Counted from the stretch's first letter, positions 21,401-28,724 are shown. The stretch is DNA of 64,000 bases from Spisula solida (GCA_947247005.1 OX365951.1:32416899-32480898), one strand, 5' to 3'. Numbers and translations are program-made. The notes: generated by a model not told the origin, from the sequence alone.

Positions 21401-21503
21401 ACAGAAAGACATTAATTTTGTTTTTCAGGTTGGGCTTAGGAAGATAATAGCTGTAACAGAGATTGCCACCAATCACAAAAAACAGTATATGGGAGATACC
21501 TGA
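307..21503 (+). CDS. RASA1: RASA1 orthologue (p120 Ras GTPase-activating protein), 3' 18 coding exons, 5' partial
   Basis: The exons join 307-424, 1006-1090, 4017-4161, 4949-5024, 5573-5732, 6148-6230, 7390-7463, 8519-8603, 12547-12785, 13747-13993, 15269-15425, 16059-16201, 17191-17306, 18148-18234, 19117-19184, 19803-19969, 20395-20517 and 21429-21503. Every junction is GT/AG and keeps phase, giving about 748 residues, close to the matching part of vertebrate RASA1. Domain order is SH3 end (1-39), SH2 (about 45-141), PH (about 185-285), C2 (about 295-420) and RasGAP (about 440-748). Seen residues: the SH2 phosphotyrosine arginine in FLVRP (R76), the GAP arginine finger in TLFRGSTF (R497) and the FVFLRLLCPA signature (R611). 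RASA1 is a cytosolic protein that docks on phosphotyrosine receptors and speeds GTP hydrolysis by Ras. The first SH2 and the SH3 start must lie left of the window. All active-site residues are kept, so the gene looks functional. Confidence 0.95.
425..1005 (+). other. RASA1 intron with degenerate 'type C' repeat
   Basis: About 460-680 is a diverged copy of the roughly 230-bp dispersed repeat found throughout the window (ggatttcaatgaaac core). The small ORFs here have no family resemblance and are not genes. I see nothing else. Confidence 0.5.
1006..1090 (+). CDS. RASA1: RASA1 exon: SH3-SH2 linker and start of second SH2
   Basis: Bounded by tgtag and gtaagt. It encodes NGNLDPVESLPYFHPKITKD and the first SH2 helix. 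The usual SH2 opening W-F-H-G reads Y-F-H-P here, a change at two normally conserved sites. It ends in phase 1. Confidence 0.88.
1091..2599 (+). other. RASA1 intron, no gene seen
   Basis: AT-rich intron. Phrases such as 'gatggaattgcgccaccta' recur (about 1590 and 1795), suggesting old dispersed repeats. No open frame of note. Confidence 0.4.
2600..3792 (-). mobile_element. 5'-truncated non-LTR retrotransposon (LINE) relic, reverse transcriptase C-terminal half
   Basis: Read on the minus strand, 3792-3040 encodes FLFILYLNDLPLHVKQSSTD followed by MFADDTTIS, the reverse transcriptase box with the F-A-D-D catalytic motif. It continues through the thumb (LPHLDYCCTIWGNC, FQKRAARIILD) to SLRSH. One TGA at 3037-3039 interrupts the frame, after which the same frame resumes (RKSLAYSGPKIWNKIPLTIR) to about 2870. 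A 3' untranslated region ends in a (TTA)n tail at 2603-2623. Everything upstream of the catalytic box is missing, as is usual for 5'-truncated insertions. The same 3' end recurs at about 59085-59121. I cannot assign the clade firmly; it is a dead copy. Confidence 0.85.
4017..4161 (+). CDS. RASA1: RASA1 exon: core of second SH2 domain
   Basis: Bounded by tttcag and gtaagt. It encodes AGANSFLVRPSDNSPGNYTL and continues to GGRYFDE. It includes the FLVR arginine (residue 76 of this partial protein) that binds phosphate, so phosphotyrosine binding should be intact. Confidence 0.95.
4270..4500 (+). repeat. tRNA-derived SINE-like element, copy 1
   Basis: Starts with a tRNA-like head (ccgtggtcgagtggttatga, an RNA polymerase III A-box) and ends with gtgtctcataagccaatttg, shared with the copy at 7113-7372. 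The B-box is decayed. Confidence 0.55.
4700..4905 (+). repeat. 'Type C' dispersed repeat copy
   Basis: Part of a roughly 230-bp family: gattttgtgctgg, then caatagaaattcac, then gttgtggccccttgtt. Same orientation as the host gene. Confidence 0.55.
4949..5024 (+). CDS. RASA1: RASA1 exon: end of second SH2 domain
   Basis: Bounded by ctgcag and gtaagt. It encodes DMDTIIRRYKTEEIVEGHTL and CTPVCR, matching the last SH2 helix and the strand with IVEG. Confidence 0.93.
5126..5325 (+). repeat. CAGGGGTTCC-ended short inverted-repeat element copy
   Basis: Begins ttcaggggttccatttga and ends gtagaacccctg. The interior is shared with 32921-33097 (opposite strand) and 44600-44797 (tttggtttgaagggt). Likely a nonautonomous DNA transposon (hAT-like). 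Confidence 0.6.
5573..5732 (+). CDS. RASA1: RASA1 exon: SH2-PH linker and start of PH domain
   Basis: Bounded by ttgcag and gtaagc. The acidic linker with EDIYASIR is followed by ERTGYLQKK, the usual first strand of a PH domain. It ends in phase 1. Reading on past 5732 gives only intron sequence. Confidence 0.93.
5861..6108 (+). repeat. Decayed CAGGGGTCCTA-ended element
   Basis: Shares caattccgg, tgctgcactagaaag and ggattgggcattatgcct with the cleaner copies at 16344-16610 and 21127-21353. Ends are eroded. Confidence 0.5.
6148..6230 (+). CDS. RASA1: RASA1 exon: PH domain strands
   Basis: Bounded by tttcag and gtaagt. It encodes SNKNKKWKSFYFILNGSNRE and LCYFESDK, the typical PH pattern W-K-x-x-Y-F-x-L. 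Confidence 0.92.
6231..7112 (+). other. RASA1 intron, no gene seen
   Basis: AT-rich intron. The open frame on the minus strand at 6841-7104 has no recognisable domain and I do not consider it coding. Confidence 0.4.
7113..7372 (+). repeat. tRNA-derived SINE-like element, copy 2
   Basis: The head ccgtggtcgagtggttaggg carries an A-box and aaggttcgaatccc a B-box, as in a serine- or leucine-type tRNA. There is no closing acceptor stem, so it is a SINE rather than a tRNA gene. The tail gtgtctcataagtcaaattg matches copy 1, and it ends in a short actttacctttacct stretch. Confidence 0.7.
7390..7463 (+). CDS. RASA1: RASA1 exon: PH domain middle
   Basis: Bounded by cttcag and gtttgt (a non-GTAAG donor). 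It encodes RSKSKGLIDLNYSELYPVDD followed by SYFGR, matching the RASA1 segment with KGLIDL and DSLFGR. Confidence 0.9.
8039..8451. mobile_element. hAT-like nonautonomous DNA transposon, 413 bp
   Basis: The ends are tagtgatg and catcacta, with further inverted similarity inwards (gattatcgg/ccgatg). The element is flanked by an exact 8-bp direct repeat catgtaca at 8031-8038 and 8452-8459, the target duplication length of the hAT superfamily. No transposase is encoded; the small open frame inside is not a gene. Confidence 0.8.
8519..8603 (+). CDS. RASA1: RASA1 exon: end of PH domain
   Basis: Bounded by tttcag and gtgagt. In frame it reads PNCFQLVLKALQNYQIYYLC and AENADLGT, the PH strand and the turn before the C-terminal helix. 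Confidence 0.9.
8637..8795 (+). repeat. 'Type C' dispersed repeat copy
   Basis: Contains ttcttctccttaaccactgg and gatttcaatgaaac, shared with the other copies of this family. Same strand as the host gene. Confidence 0.5.
8976..9042. repeat. Hairpin and GTCC-rich leader of the 145-bp satellite
   Basis: 8976-9007 is a near-perfect hairpin (arms agctcacctgtcac / gtgacaaggtgagct), followed by cgtcgtccgtccgtcc. A partner sequence aggtgagcgacctagggccc closes the array at about 10585. The whole looks like one transposed unit with a satellite inside. Confidence 0.65.
9044..10586. repeat. 145-bp tandem satellite, about 10.6 copies in exact register
   Basis: The landmark cgata(t/a)tggg falls at 9131, 9276, 9421, 9566, 9711, 9856, 10001, 10146, 10291, and its diverged forms at 10436 and 10581. 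Every step is exactly 145 bp with no insertion or deletion. Units share ggtcacaatgatcatctc and gtcactagaggtcacaat. It lies in the large RASA1 intron before the C2 exon. Open frames through it are by-products. Confidence 0.95.
10616..10870. other. Intron spacer with short 'ggagcaat' repeats
   Basis: aggcggagcaat, aggggagcaat and agcggagcaattg recur between about 10715 and 10810. Possibly decayed flank of the BEL/Pao relic; nothing else seen. Confidence 0.35.
11040..12250 (-). mobile_element. Degenerate BEL/Pao LTR retrotransposon relic with internal deletions
   Basis: Minus-strand frames, in gag-to-pol order. About 12215-11940 resembles the DUF1759 gag core (LRTFLDSIEQHLL, one frameshift, then VLGQNINQDVFVSIIRSKLP). 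11895-11620 carries cysteine knuckles (CMKCRYC, CVHCGHANKHHRSLCPRKF). 11321-11040 resembles the Pao post-polymerase segment (LNKIASLLDRLGLSSKVLLQ, then YYWDELFQDEEQRF). The protease and reverse transcriptase core between these parts is absent, and stops and frameshifts break the frame. I could not identify long terminal repeats. It is a dead insertion antisense to RASA1. Confidence 0.75.
12547..12785 (+). CDS. RASA1: RASA1 exon: PH C-terminal helix and first half of C2 domain
   Basis: Bounded by ttgcag and gtgagt. It begins NWINILKEHC (the PH helix tryptophan) and continues with LRSLSVEVIECKNLPPKYLS, HPFCYITLNNV and TIWQEDFTLE, the standard C2 strand order. It ends in phase 2. Confidence 0.93.
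13075..13274. repeat. AGTCCCCTACCGGT-ended inverted-repeat element
   Basis: Ends agtcccctaccggttt and aaccggtaggggact are inverse. The interior matches 34979-35372 in inverse orientation (ggggattatgcacgtc). No coding capacity. Confidence 0.65.
13484..13639. repeat. TACTGTAAACCAA-ended inverted-repeat element, 156 bp
   Basis: Ends tactgtaaaccaa and ttggtttacagta are perfect inverse repeats. The interior contains gcgggaaacttaaaaacgcg, with a diverged relative at about 59788-59990. Looks like a miniature transposable element, possibly with a TA target. Confidence 0.65.
13747..13993 (+). CDS. RASA1: RASA1 exon: second half of C2 domain
   Basis: Bounded by tttcag and gtaagt. It encodes DIPGDVSFIAVKLFNHSKRS, then DKWYTLNPH and SVRLRTRYIHQVIMPVEQY, matching the RASA1 C2 end and the link to the GAP domain. 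Confidence 0.94.
14037..14325. repeat. Possible GAGTTCGGAT-ended inverted-repeat element
   Basis: gagttcggat near 14040 and atccgaactc near 14315 are inverse. No clear target duplication. Confidence 0.3.
14705..14960 (+). repeat. 'Type C' dispersed repeat copy
   Basis: A well preserved copy: gggggatagacattgatttt, gtttgtctgtgcttgt, atttcattgaaacttcac, taatggccctttgt. Confidence 0.65.
15269..15425 (+). CDS. RASA1: RASA1 exon: N-terminal RasGAP helices
   Basis: Bounded by tttcag and gtaatt. It encodes LILNDFGNILTLAEICGNDR and SLAKALLNLFRNERQVRILL, the first helices of the GAP domain. Confidence 0.92.
15551..15845. repeat. TATGCCCCC-ended dispersed element, copy 1 (about 295 bp)
   Basis: Contains ttatgcccccgtatcgatag, a (gtcc)n stretch, then gggggcataagc near the right end and gaacgcagtcttgtt at the end. 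A second copy at 25648-25936 has the same order and strand. Confidence 0.8.
16059..16201 (+). CDS. RASA1: RASA1 exon: RasGAP arginine-finger exon
   Basis: Bounded by tttcag and gtaaaa. It encodes DEVSTLFRGSTFATTLMDQY. The arginine in LFRGST sits where the catalytic arginine finger (Arg789 of human RASA1) lies, so GAP catalysis should be kept. It ends with ICDSKQSCE. Confidence 0.95.
16344..16610. repeat. CAGGGGTCCTA-ended inverted-repeat element with 7-bp target duplication
   Basis: Begins caggggtcctacaattccgg and ends cagtagaacccctg. The 7-bp direct repeat agtctaa flanks it (16337-16343 and 16611-16617). Nonautonomous, hAT-like by its ends. Confidence 0.75.
16862..16945 (-). repeat. tRNA-like sequence (SINE head or tRNA pseudogene)
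   Basis: On the minus strand, gtggccaacaggtagagtg resembles an A-box and caggttcgatccctg a B-box, about 75 bp in all. The stems do not close well enough for a functional tRNA. Confidence 0.45.
17191..17306 (+). CDS. RASA1: RASA1 exon: RasGAP central helices
   Basis: Bounded by tttcag and gtaagt. It encodes LNSQFLDNQSDLAGNLSHFL followed by DFLKEIVGSIFRSIDKCPP. It ends in phase 2. Confidence 0.9.
17349..17642. repeat. GC-rich inverted-repeat element, 294 bp
   Basis: The ends caggagcccgttgcctaacc and ggttaggcaacgggctcctg are perfect inverse repeats of 20 bp or more. The interior repeats short words such as tagcgct/agcgcta in both orientations. It is clearly more GC-rich than the surrounding intron. 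No target duplication was seen. Confidence 0.8.
17643..18147 (+). other. RASA1 intron, no gene seen
   Basis: Ordinary AT-rich intron. The small open frame at 17768-18034 has no family resemblance. Confidence 0.4.
18148..18234 (+). CDS. RASA1: RASA1 exon: RasGAP helix 5-6 region
   Basis: Bounded by gttacag and gtaaca. In the phase set by the previous exon it reads DLRYICGCLQKTVSAKWPED and SSVKTRVVS, the conserved RasGAP block around LRYI and VVSGF. Confidence 0.93.
18788..19085. repeat. 'Type B' dispersed repeat (ccatctttgatgagggg), copy 1
   Basis: Shares taccccatctttgatgaggg, tattgctttgcac and agtttccattcaa with 27113-27353, and in part with 29750-29955 and 62335-62530. Confidence 0.6.
19117..19184 (+). 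CDS. RASA1: RASA1 exon: FLR signature
   Basis: Bounded by tttcag and gtaaga. It encodes GFVFLRLLCPAILHPKSFNL, the RasGAP signature FLRxxCPA(I) whose arginine stabilises the finger loop. Confidence 0.95.
19587..19812 (+). repeat. 113-bp tandem duplication carrying a 3' splice site
   Basis: 19587-19699 and 19700-19812 are near-identical direct copies: agaaattaatgaatttacaa, then tttactgcacatttaacacc, then cctatttctagaaactccat. The duplicated part includes the polypyrimidine tract, the AG and the first bases of the following RASA1 exon. Using the upstream AG (19688-19689) would encode ETPSEINEFTIHV and then stop, so only the downstream AG gives RASA1. Confidence 0.93.
19803..19969 (+). CDS. RASA1: RASA1 exon: RasGAP helix with NLANLVEFG
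   Basis: Bounded by tttctag and gtaagt. It encodes ETPSETAARTLKLITKALQN then LANLVEFGGKEQFMTVINPF. Its acceptor and first ten bases lie inside a 113-bp tandem duplication. The downstream copy is the one that keeps an open frame. Confidence 0.95.
20395..20517 (+). CDS. RASA1: RASA1 exon: C-terminal RasGAP helices
   Basis: Bounded by ctacag and gttagt. It encodes NTRESAEIRAGGQGALSRDL then ATIHQICATHLDDLRTRSET, matching the LSRDLAALHEIC block of RASA1. Confidence 0.93.
20565..20826. repeat. GGCCCCGATCTCC-ended element nested in an older element
   Basis: The ends ggccccgatctcccgaagca and tgcttcaggagatcggggcc are inverse with one mismatch, and similarity continues inwards (tctcaa). The flanks cctacaattcca and agaataac continue a CAGGGGTCCTA-family element, so this 262-bp element inserted into it. 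Confidence 0.8.
20935..21126 (+). repeat. 'Type C' dispersed repeat copy, interrupted at its 3' end
   Basis: Runs from gattttgtgctggatg to ggccctttgttggcaacata, then cttttt. The family sequence (tttttgggtcaaaa) resumes at 21354 after an inserted CAGGGG element. Confidence 0.65.
21127..21353. repeat. CAGGGGTCGTA-ended element inserted in a 'type C' repeat
   Basis: Begins caggggtcgtataattaccg and ends cagtagaacccctg. It is flanked by the 6-bp direct repeat cttttt (21121-21126 and 21354-21359), and the interrupted host repeat continues on both sides. Confidence 0.75.
21429..21503 (+). CDS. RASA1: RASA1 last coding exon with stop
   Basis: The acceptor tttttcag precedes VGLRKIIAVTEIATNHKKQY and MGDT, then TGA at 21501-21503. 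The KKLLAITELLQQKQNQY-type C-terminus of RASA1 is recognisable. I could not place a polyadenylation site with confidence. Confidence 0.9.
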   Translation, partial: VGLRKIIAVTEIATNHKKQYMGDT

Positions 21504-22079
21504 TACAAGACATGTGTGTAAAGTGTGAACTTCACTGAACCAAACTGTGTTCATTTTGTCAGGGTACCTCGTATATAGCGTGCCCCGTGTCTGGACATTC
21601 TTCCTTGGAAACAGTATCCCTCGGATATACATAGTGTAAAGGCACGCGCCCTAGCAGCGTAATCATCTAGAAGGAATTTATCACAGAACATGGAGTGATG
21701 CATCGAAAGTTGTTTACTGTAAACCATATCAGCCTTCGGTTTATTTAAGCTGCCATGTGAATAGCTTTAATGTATTATAATGTGATATTACTTTATGAGT
21801 GGTATATACCCCTTTGTGTCCCATACACATACTCTGCCAGCTACCAAGCATTAAACATGCAACATCCCCTGTGCACCACATATGCGTACTGTACTAGCTA
21901 CCTAATATAAACATATTTGTTTCCCTCTGTACATCCTTCCTGTTACCTTGCATTAAGCATGCTGCAGCCCCTGTGTCCACCAACAGTAGGTGTCAGTTCA
22001 TCAGTACATAATTTTCACAGGTGTGATAACAGTTTTCTATTTGTATACCTCAAGGATATTTGTATCATATGTATGTGTA
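21504..22079 (+). other. RASA1 3' flank / probable 3' UTR
   Basis: Begins after the RASA1 stop. No gene. No canonical AATAAA is evident before the minisatellite; ATTAAA occurs near 21850 (gcattaaacatgc), so the mRNA end is uncertain. Confidence 0.4.
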
Positions 22080-23840
22080 TCACAGGGTGTCATTATGTCA
22101 GCATGGTTTTTTTGTATTCCACGGGGTGTCACATTGTCAGTATGATATGGCTGTATACTACAGGGGTGTCAGCATGATATGGGTGTATACCACAGGGGTG
22201 TCACTATGATATGGGTGTATACCACAGGGGTGTCAGTATGATATGGATGTATACCACAGGGGTGTCGGCATGATATGGATGTATACCACAGGGGTATGAT
22301 ACAGATTTATACCATAGGGGTGTCAGCTTGATATGGTGCATACCACAGGTGTGTCAGCATGATAGGGGTGTATACCACAGGGGTGTCAGCATGATATGGG
22401 TGTATACCACAGGGGTGTCAGCATGATATGGGTGTATATCACAGGGGTATGATACAGATGTATACCATAGGGGTGTCAGTATGATATGGGTGTATACCAC
22501 AGGGGTGTCAGTATGATATGGGTGTATACCACAGGGGTGTCAGCATGATATGGGTGTATACCATAGGGGTATGATACAGATGTATACCATAGGGGTGTCA
22601 GTATGATATGGGTGTATACCACAGGGGTGTCAGTATGGTATGGGTGTATACCACAGGGGTGTCAGTATGATATGGGTGTATACCACAGGGTGTCAGCATG
22701 ATATGGGTGTATACCACAGGGGTGTCAGCATGATATGGGTGTATACCATAGGGGTGTCAGTATGATATGGGTGTATACCACAGGGGTATGATACAGATGT
22801 ATACCATAGGGGTGTCAGTATGATATGGATGTATACCATAGGGGTGTCAGTATGATATGGGTGTATACCACAGGGGTGTCAGTATGGTATGGGTGTATAC
22901 CACAGGGGTGTCAGCATGATATGGGTGTATACCATAGGGGTGTCAGTATGATATGGGTGTATACCACAGGGGTGTCAGCATGATATGGGTGTATACCATA
23001 GGGGTGTCAGTATGATATGGGTGTATACCACAGGGGTATGATACAGATGTATACCATAGGGGTGTCGGTATGATATGGGTGTATACCACAGGGGTATGAT
23101 ACAGATGTATACCATAGGGGTGTCAGTATGATATGGGTGTATACCACGGGTGTCAGCATGATACGGGTGTATACCACAGGGGTGTCAGCATGATATGGGT
23201 GTATACCACTGGGGTGTCAGCATGATATGGGTGTATACCACAGGGGTGTCAGCATGATATGGGTGTATACCACAGGGGTATGATGTCAGCATGATATGGG
23301 TCTATACCACAGGGGTATGATACAGATGTATACCATAGGGGTGTCAGTATGATATGAGTGTATACCACAGGGGTGTCAGCATGATATGGTTGTATACCAC
23401 AGGGGTGTCAGTATGATACAGATGTATACCATAGGGGTGTCAGTATGATATGAGTGTATACCACAGGGGTATGATACAGATGTATACCATAGGGGTGTCA
23501 GTATGATATGAGTGTATACCACAGGGGTGTGATACAAATGTATACCATAGGGGTGTCAGTATGATATGAGTGTATACCACAGGGGTATGATACAGATGTA
23601 TACCACAGGGATGTCAGTATGATATGGGTGTTTTCCATGGTGTCACAATGTCAGTATGATATGAGTGTATACCACAGGGGTGTCAGCATGATATGGGTGT
23701 TTTCCATGGTGTCACAATGTCAGTATAATATGGGTGTATACCACTGGGGTGTCAGTATGATATGGGTGTATACCACGGGGTGTCACAATGTCAGTATAAT
23801 ATGGGGGTATACCACAGGGGTGTCGTATCAAATCGGAGTT
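22080..23840. repeat. 32-bp minisatellite with a 26-bp variant unit, about 1.7 kb
   Basis: The main unit contains ggggtgtcagtatgatatgg and gtgtataccaca (32 bp). A shorter unit, ggggtatgatacagatgtat plus accata, is interspersed many times. It starts about 580 bp after the RASA1 stop codon. Frames through it are artefacts. Confidence 0.95.
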
Positions 23841-24109
23841 ACACTCCCTCTTCCTTTCTCTGATTGTATTGCCTTGGTAAGCTGGTGAGGTATGACTGGG
23901 TTAAGGATCTAACATGTTTTTTTATTGATGCAAGTCCAAGCCCTGTTTGTATGGAATTTAATTGAAAACTCATCCTTGAATTTGTCGGTAGTACTGGTTA
24001 TAAAACAGTGGTTTACTGCAAGATACGGCCATTTCATACCCAATCAATGTACGTGTGTCCATCACTTTTGCAATAACTTGTATAGAGGTAGTGTACACAA
24101 TTATATCTC

Positions 24110-24290
24110 CAATATCATTATAACATCGGAGACATACTGATCATGTGATGGATGGATGTCACAAAGTTTGTTTGCACTTGTTCTACATAACCACTGGTAT
24201 ACATTACCAATAGATACCAGGCTTAGATGTGCATATTGTCTGGCCCTTTGTGGGAGATATACGTTTTTGTGTAAACATGCAATTGAGAAG
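24110..24290 (+). repeat. 'Type C' dispersed repeat copy
   Basis: cggagacatactgatcatgt, gtcacaaagtttgtttgc and gggagatatacgtttttgtg are shared with the other copies. Again on the plus strand. Confidence 0.55.
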
Positions 24291-24599
24291 TGGATGAAGG
24301 GACTATTGAGAACAGGGTTAAGAAACTGTAGGACTTCGTCTGTTGTGTAACAGTGTAGGATTATGTAGGCATTAAAGTGTAATATTTCTTACCTCTATAC
24401 CTTGTTTGATTTATTCACTAGGAACATTAACATGTATACTGTCAAATCATGTATTTTGTGGGCATTAGATTGTATGCACTTTATGTTAAAACTTTTTTTG
24501 TGGGGTCGTAAATTTATAGATTTCAAATTACTCATTGCTCCGTGATCATTTACATACTATAGAGTTAACATATTCTTATAGGAAAAATCTCTAAACAGA

Positions 24600-24745
24600 A
24601 AGGCCTACAGCTTTGATATTTTACCCGGAGTTCTGTACAAAGATTGTTCATCTTACAACCCTAGGGTCTAAAGGGGCTGAGGGGAGTTATGGCCCCTATT
24701 TAGGAGACATACGTTTTTGTGTCAAAATACCTAGGTTATTTGTGA
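24600..24745 (+). repeat. 'Type C' dispersed repeat, partial copy
   Basis: Only the 3' half is recognisable: gggagttatggcccctattt and ggagacatacgtttttgtgt. Confidence 0.4.
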
Positions 24746-25189
24746 ATTATTTAAAGCAAGATAGAGATGTTGTAGACAATATAACACAATCCGGTATGTT
24801 TAGTTCTAAGAGCAATATTTATATGATGCAGTGTCAATGTTTTCTACAACAGTTGGTTGTATTTTAGGCCACATTAAATAAATTCCTAGATTATAGTGTT
24901 TTTTCCACTTTCAAAAAACATTAATCTGGATAGCTTGCTAAGAAATCAAGATTTATCTTTGTTTGATGGTTATCCGTTTTCTCCTGCAAAATTGAGCGAA
25001 GACCTCTGATTTCAAAGGTAGAGATATTTGTGTGATACACAGAAATGTGGGTGTGGTCACCTAGCTGTTTTTGGAATAGATCTTGATTCCTTGGTTGTAT
25101 AATGTACCCTGTGTACAGTACCAATAAAGGCAAGACTTATCTCGGGGTTACCAACCAGTTCATCTGTAGTTAGATGGGATCAACTGAAA

Positions 25190-25292
25190 AGCATTTCAGA
25201 AATAACTTGAGTACCCTGGCCGAGATTTGGACCAGGAACCTCTTGACCAGTAATCATGAGAATTATCCACTTGACCATCGTGCAACCCAAAA
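25190..25292 (-). repeat. Degenerate tRNA-derived SINE head
   Basis: On the minus strand, cgatggtcaagtggataat resembles an A-box and gaggttcctggtccaaatct a decayed B-box. A run of 13 G follows at about 25302. Confidence 0.4.
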
Positions 25293-25647
25293 TTAATAAA
25301 AGGGGGGGGGGGGTAATTTGGTAGAAATTGAAACCAGATTATTGAAAAGGCAATTCTTCCCCTATGTTTTAAAAAAACCTGAATGATAATCTATGAATTA
25401 CTTTAAAATGGCCTTACTGTTATATGTTCCTGTGACACTTTCAAGTCTTGTATGTCCCCAAGTGTTCCATTATTGTTGTAAGTTGCCTTAATAACCAGTA
25501 GTGTCCTTATAACAGTTTGTATGTACAAGATGTGACTTATAAAGCTCAAGTATGCCAGTTTCTATATTATCATAGTATTACATTCTACACTTAGACTAAT
25601 GGAATTTTCAATGTATTTTTCCTGAATTAATTTTTGGTGAAATGTTT

Positions 25648-25936
25648 CTTTTTATGCCCCCATATCGATAGATCGGGAGGCATATAGTGATTCACCTGTC
25701 CGTCCGTTCGTTCGTTCGTCCGTCCTGGTTAACCCCTATTGACCGTTTCTTCTAGCATTAATATGGCTTGCTACAAAGCTTTCATACTTGCATGGATGGT
25801 GTCTATGAACACTCTCCACACGCCTGTATCACCTGACCCCATTTTGACCTTCACCTTGACCTAATTTTGGACTTAGTCTTATTTATAGACAAGGCTTCCA
25901 CAGGTGGCATAAGCATTTATTGAACGCAGTCTTGTT
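25648..25936. repeat. TATGCCCCC-ended dispersed element, copy 2
   Basis: tttatgcccccatatcgata to gaacgcagtcttgtt, collinear with 15551-15845. The right inner end has mutated to ggtggcataagc. Confidence 0.8.
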
Positions 25937-27112
25937 TCTGATCTGAATTTAATTTCTGAAACTACAATAATGATTTATTCTTGTTATTTATTGTATAATA
26001 ATGTGTTTTGTGTACTATTAAGCATGGTCAGCATTACGTAATTAAAACTTTTATTATTGTTAATTGTTCTTGAATTAAAAATTACGATATTTTATTCATG
26101 TTACTTTCTTGCCATATATTCGGTAATCAACTTTCATTGATTCTGTGTGTAAAATTCAAATGGTAACTTTGCAAGTAAGGCGACAATTGCTAAACTTAAA
26201 TGCATTTGTCAGGTTTTCAATGTTTCAGCCAAATTTTATACAGTTATGTTTAACCACTTCTGTACGCATGCAGCATTATGCTATAAATTGATTTTCTATT
26301 TGAGAAATGTTTTAATAATTTACTTGTCTTTAGCTCAAATGAGCACAAATGTAAGCGATATGCACCAACATGACCCATGTGTGTAAACAAACATATGTTA
26401 ACTAACCTAAGGTATCTGTATATAGATTGCAATAACATTAAATCCATTAATTGGGAATTCTTTAAGGGTATTTTTGTGATCACCTTTTGCCTGTTTCGTC
26501 AATTGAACTCTTTCTAGACGGGCAGTTTTTATTCAATCTCTATGAAACTTGGTCACAATGTTGGTCTCTATTAAATCGAGGCTTTATCAATGATTGCAAT
26601 ATATTCCTTCATAAAGGTAGAAGATCAGGTTGATATTTTCAGGTAATACAACTCAACAGATTTATTGCTCACAAATCAGATTGTCAAATAGGGGCATAAA
26701 ACTTATGCCTGATGTAATTTAGTATCTGGGCAAGCCCTAAGGTCCAGCCTGAGTGTACTGATAGAGTTTCAGTGATAAACCTACACTGGGCAAATGCTGG
26801 GCGATTATTAGGGCTATTCATTGGTACCTAATCCTGTTTGAAATGTCTAATGTACTGATTTGTTGCCATTAAATGTTCCCAACAAACCAGAATTATTATA
26901 TAAATGACATCGAATTTCATATAATCAAAGATTCTATATTGACTGTTGTCAGGAGATGATATTTCACCATGTAGTTTTTAGGGAGTAGGCACTATACGAC
27001 CCCTAATTATAAATAATAAACTTCAACCTTCCAAACTACAAATACACCTTATAATTATAATATCACCGCGTTCCTGTTCTTCACAATTTTCACATAGTTA
27101 TGTTAAATAATT
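25937..27112. other. Intergenic, no gene seen
   Basis: AT-rich. 26500-26580 (tctatgaaacttggtcacaa) echoes words of the 145-bp satellite. The minus-strand open frame at 26250-26483 has no recognisable domain. Confidence 0.4.
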
Positions 27113-27353
27113 ATGCCCCCTCATCTTTGATGAGGGGGTATATTGCTTTGCACATGTCAGTCGGTAGGTCGGTAGACAAAATAGTTTCCGTTCAATAACT
27201 CAAAAACGCTTTGCCCTAGGATCCTCAAATTTTACATTAAGGTTGGTCAACAACAGTAGATGACCCCTATTGATTCAAGGTCACTGTGACCTTCATCAGT
27301 TTTAACTTGGGCTGACATGGGGGCATACATGTTTTACAAACATCTCTTGTTTG
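27113..27353. repeat. 'Type B' dispersed repeat, copy 2
   Basis: tatgccccctcatctttgat through gctttgccctaggatcctca to gggggcatacatgttttaca; the ends are partly inverse (tatgccccc / gggggcata). Confidence 0.65.
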
Positions 27354-28476
27354 CCATTAATTTTGTAATGTGTGCAATACTTGACTTATGATTTGTATGA
27401 ATTATATTGTAAACATATTTCTGTTCCCATGTTAGCCTGTCATTGCCTCAAGTTCCATTTCTCCCTGATAAGTAATTGAGCCAAACGCCATTGATTATGG
27501 ACAAATGAGTAAATGTATGTCACATAATGTGCACTTATTGCTTCTATTTACAGTTCAGATGGCATTCAATAGCACTGTAACTTTTGGTCTTGATATAGCT
27601 GATGGTAATTCTGTTTCATTGTATAGGGATCAAGGTGTAGTGTGTCTAACTTCTGAACTGATGGCCTCAAGTTACTGATCACCACTTTGAGAATTGGATC
27701 AGTTATATTTTGCGATACCTAGTATCCAAGGACGCAGTGAGTGTTGGTGATTAAGGTTACTTGTAATGCCCTCTTTGAAAAAGTGGAGGATGTATAATGC
27801 TTTGCACAGGTTGGTAGGTTAGTTGGTTAGGAGACCGAACCATGTTGGAACTTGTGATAAAGCACAGGTCAGTGGGTTAGTTGGTTAGTTGGCCGAACCA
27901 TGTGGATACTGGTGATCGCTTGCATCTACAGTCCAACCACTTGTTTGCAAGGTTAGGCTTGACATTTAAATGAGGTATCTTGGTTCTTTACGTCAGCTGC
28001 ACAAAGGGTAAAGTTAAAATGCACAATAATTTAATGGCTACCAGTATTGGGGTACAAGGCATTGCAAAATGAATGTCTCATTTTGATATTTATTGTAATA
28101 TGATAATAAAGTATTGTTTCGGGAAGTGTTCTAATCTGCGATGAAATAAATGGCCTTAAATAGTATTGTGTCTGTATAAGTTACAAGCACGTCGATAGTA
28201 TATTATTACTTATATATGTTGTTTATATTGTTACCTACCAGTCCTATTGTAAGATGATAAAAAGTATCTCTATAGTTTATGATGTTTTATTTGTATCTCT
28301 TTGTTAATGATGTTAATATGATAAAAAAGTGTTGAATTTCCACCTGGTTTGTTGTTTGTTGGAATATTATAGCGTAAAGCTTGCATCACAGTATGACGCC
28401 CACATTATGTTCAGAAGAATTCCCTAGTTGGTTGCTATGACAACCAGGATTCCTTAATAGTGTTGAAACCATCTCT
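27354..28476. other. Intergenic, no gene seen
   Basis: Contains a small local duplication around 27805-27905 (ggttagttggttag). No coding signal. Confidence 0.35.
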
Positions 28477-28724
28477 CAGGGGTGTCAACAGGGTCAAATT
28501 ACAAATCCTGAAAATCAAATGCGGCCGACCATTTTTGTCAAACAAGAGGCATTCAATCGCATTATTTCCATATTTAACTCAGTTTGTAATGAATTAAACC
28601 TTCTGATAAATTAAATTGGCCATAACTTTGCCATTTCTTGAGATATTTTCATCAAATAACTTTTATTTTGGTCAGATATCATAGCTCTTTCAGGATAGCT
28701 AAATTCGGAATATTGACACCCCTG
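28477..28724. repeat. CAGGGGTGTCAA-ended inverted-repeat element, 248 bp
   Basis: Ends caggggtgtcaa and ttgacacccctg are perfect inverse repeats. The flanks catctct and catcttt differ at one base and may be a 7-bp target duplication. No coding capacity. Confidence 0.7.

Noticed and set aside
22080..23888. Repeat protein in the 32-bp minisatellite
   Set aside because: Frames change with each 26-bp variant and no sustained open frame covers the array.
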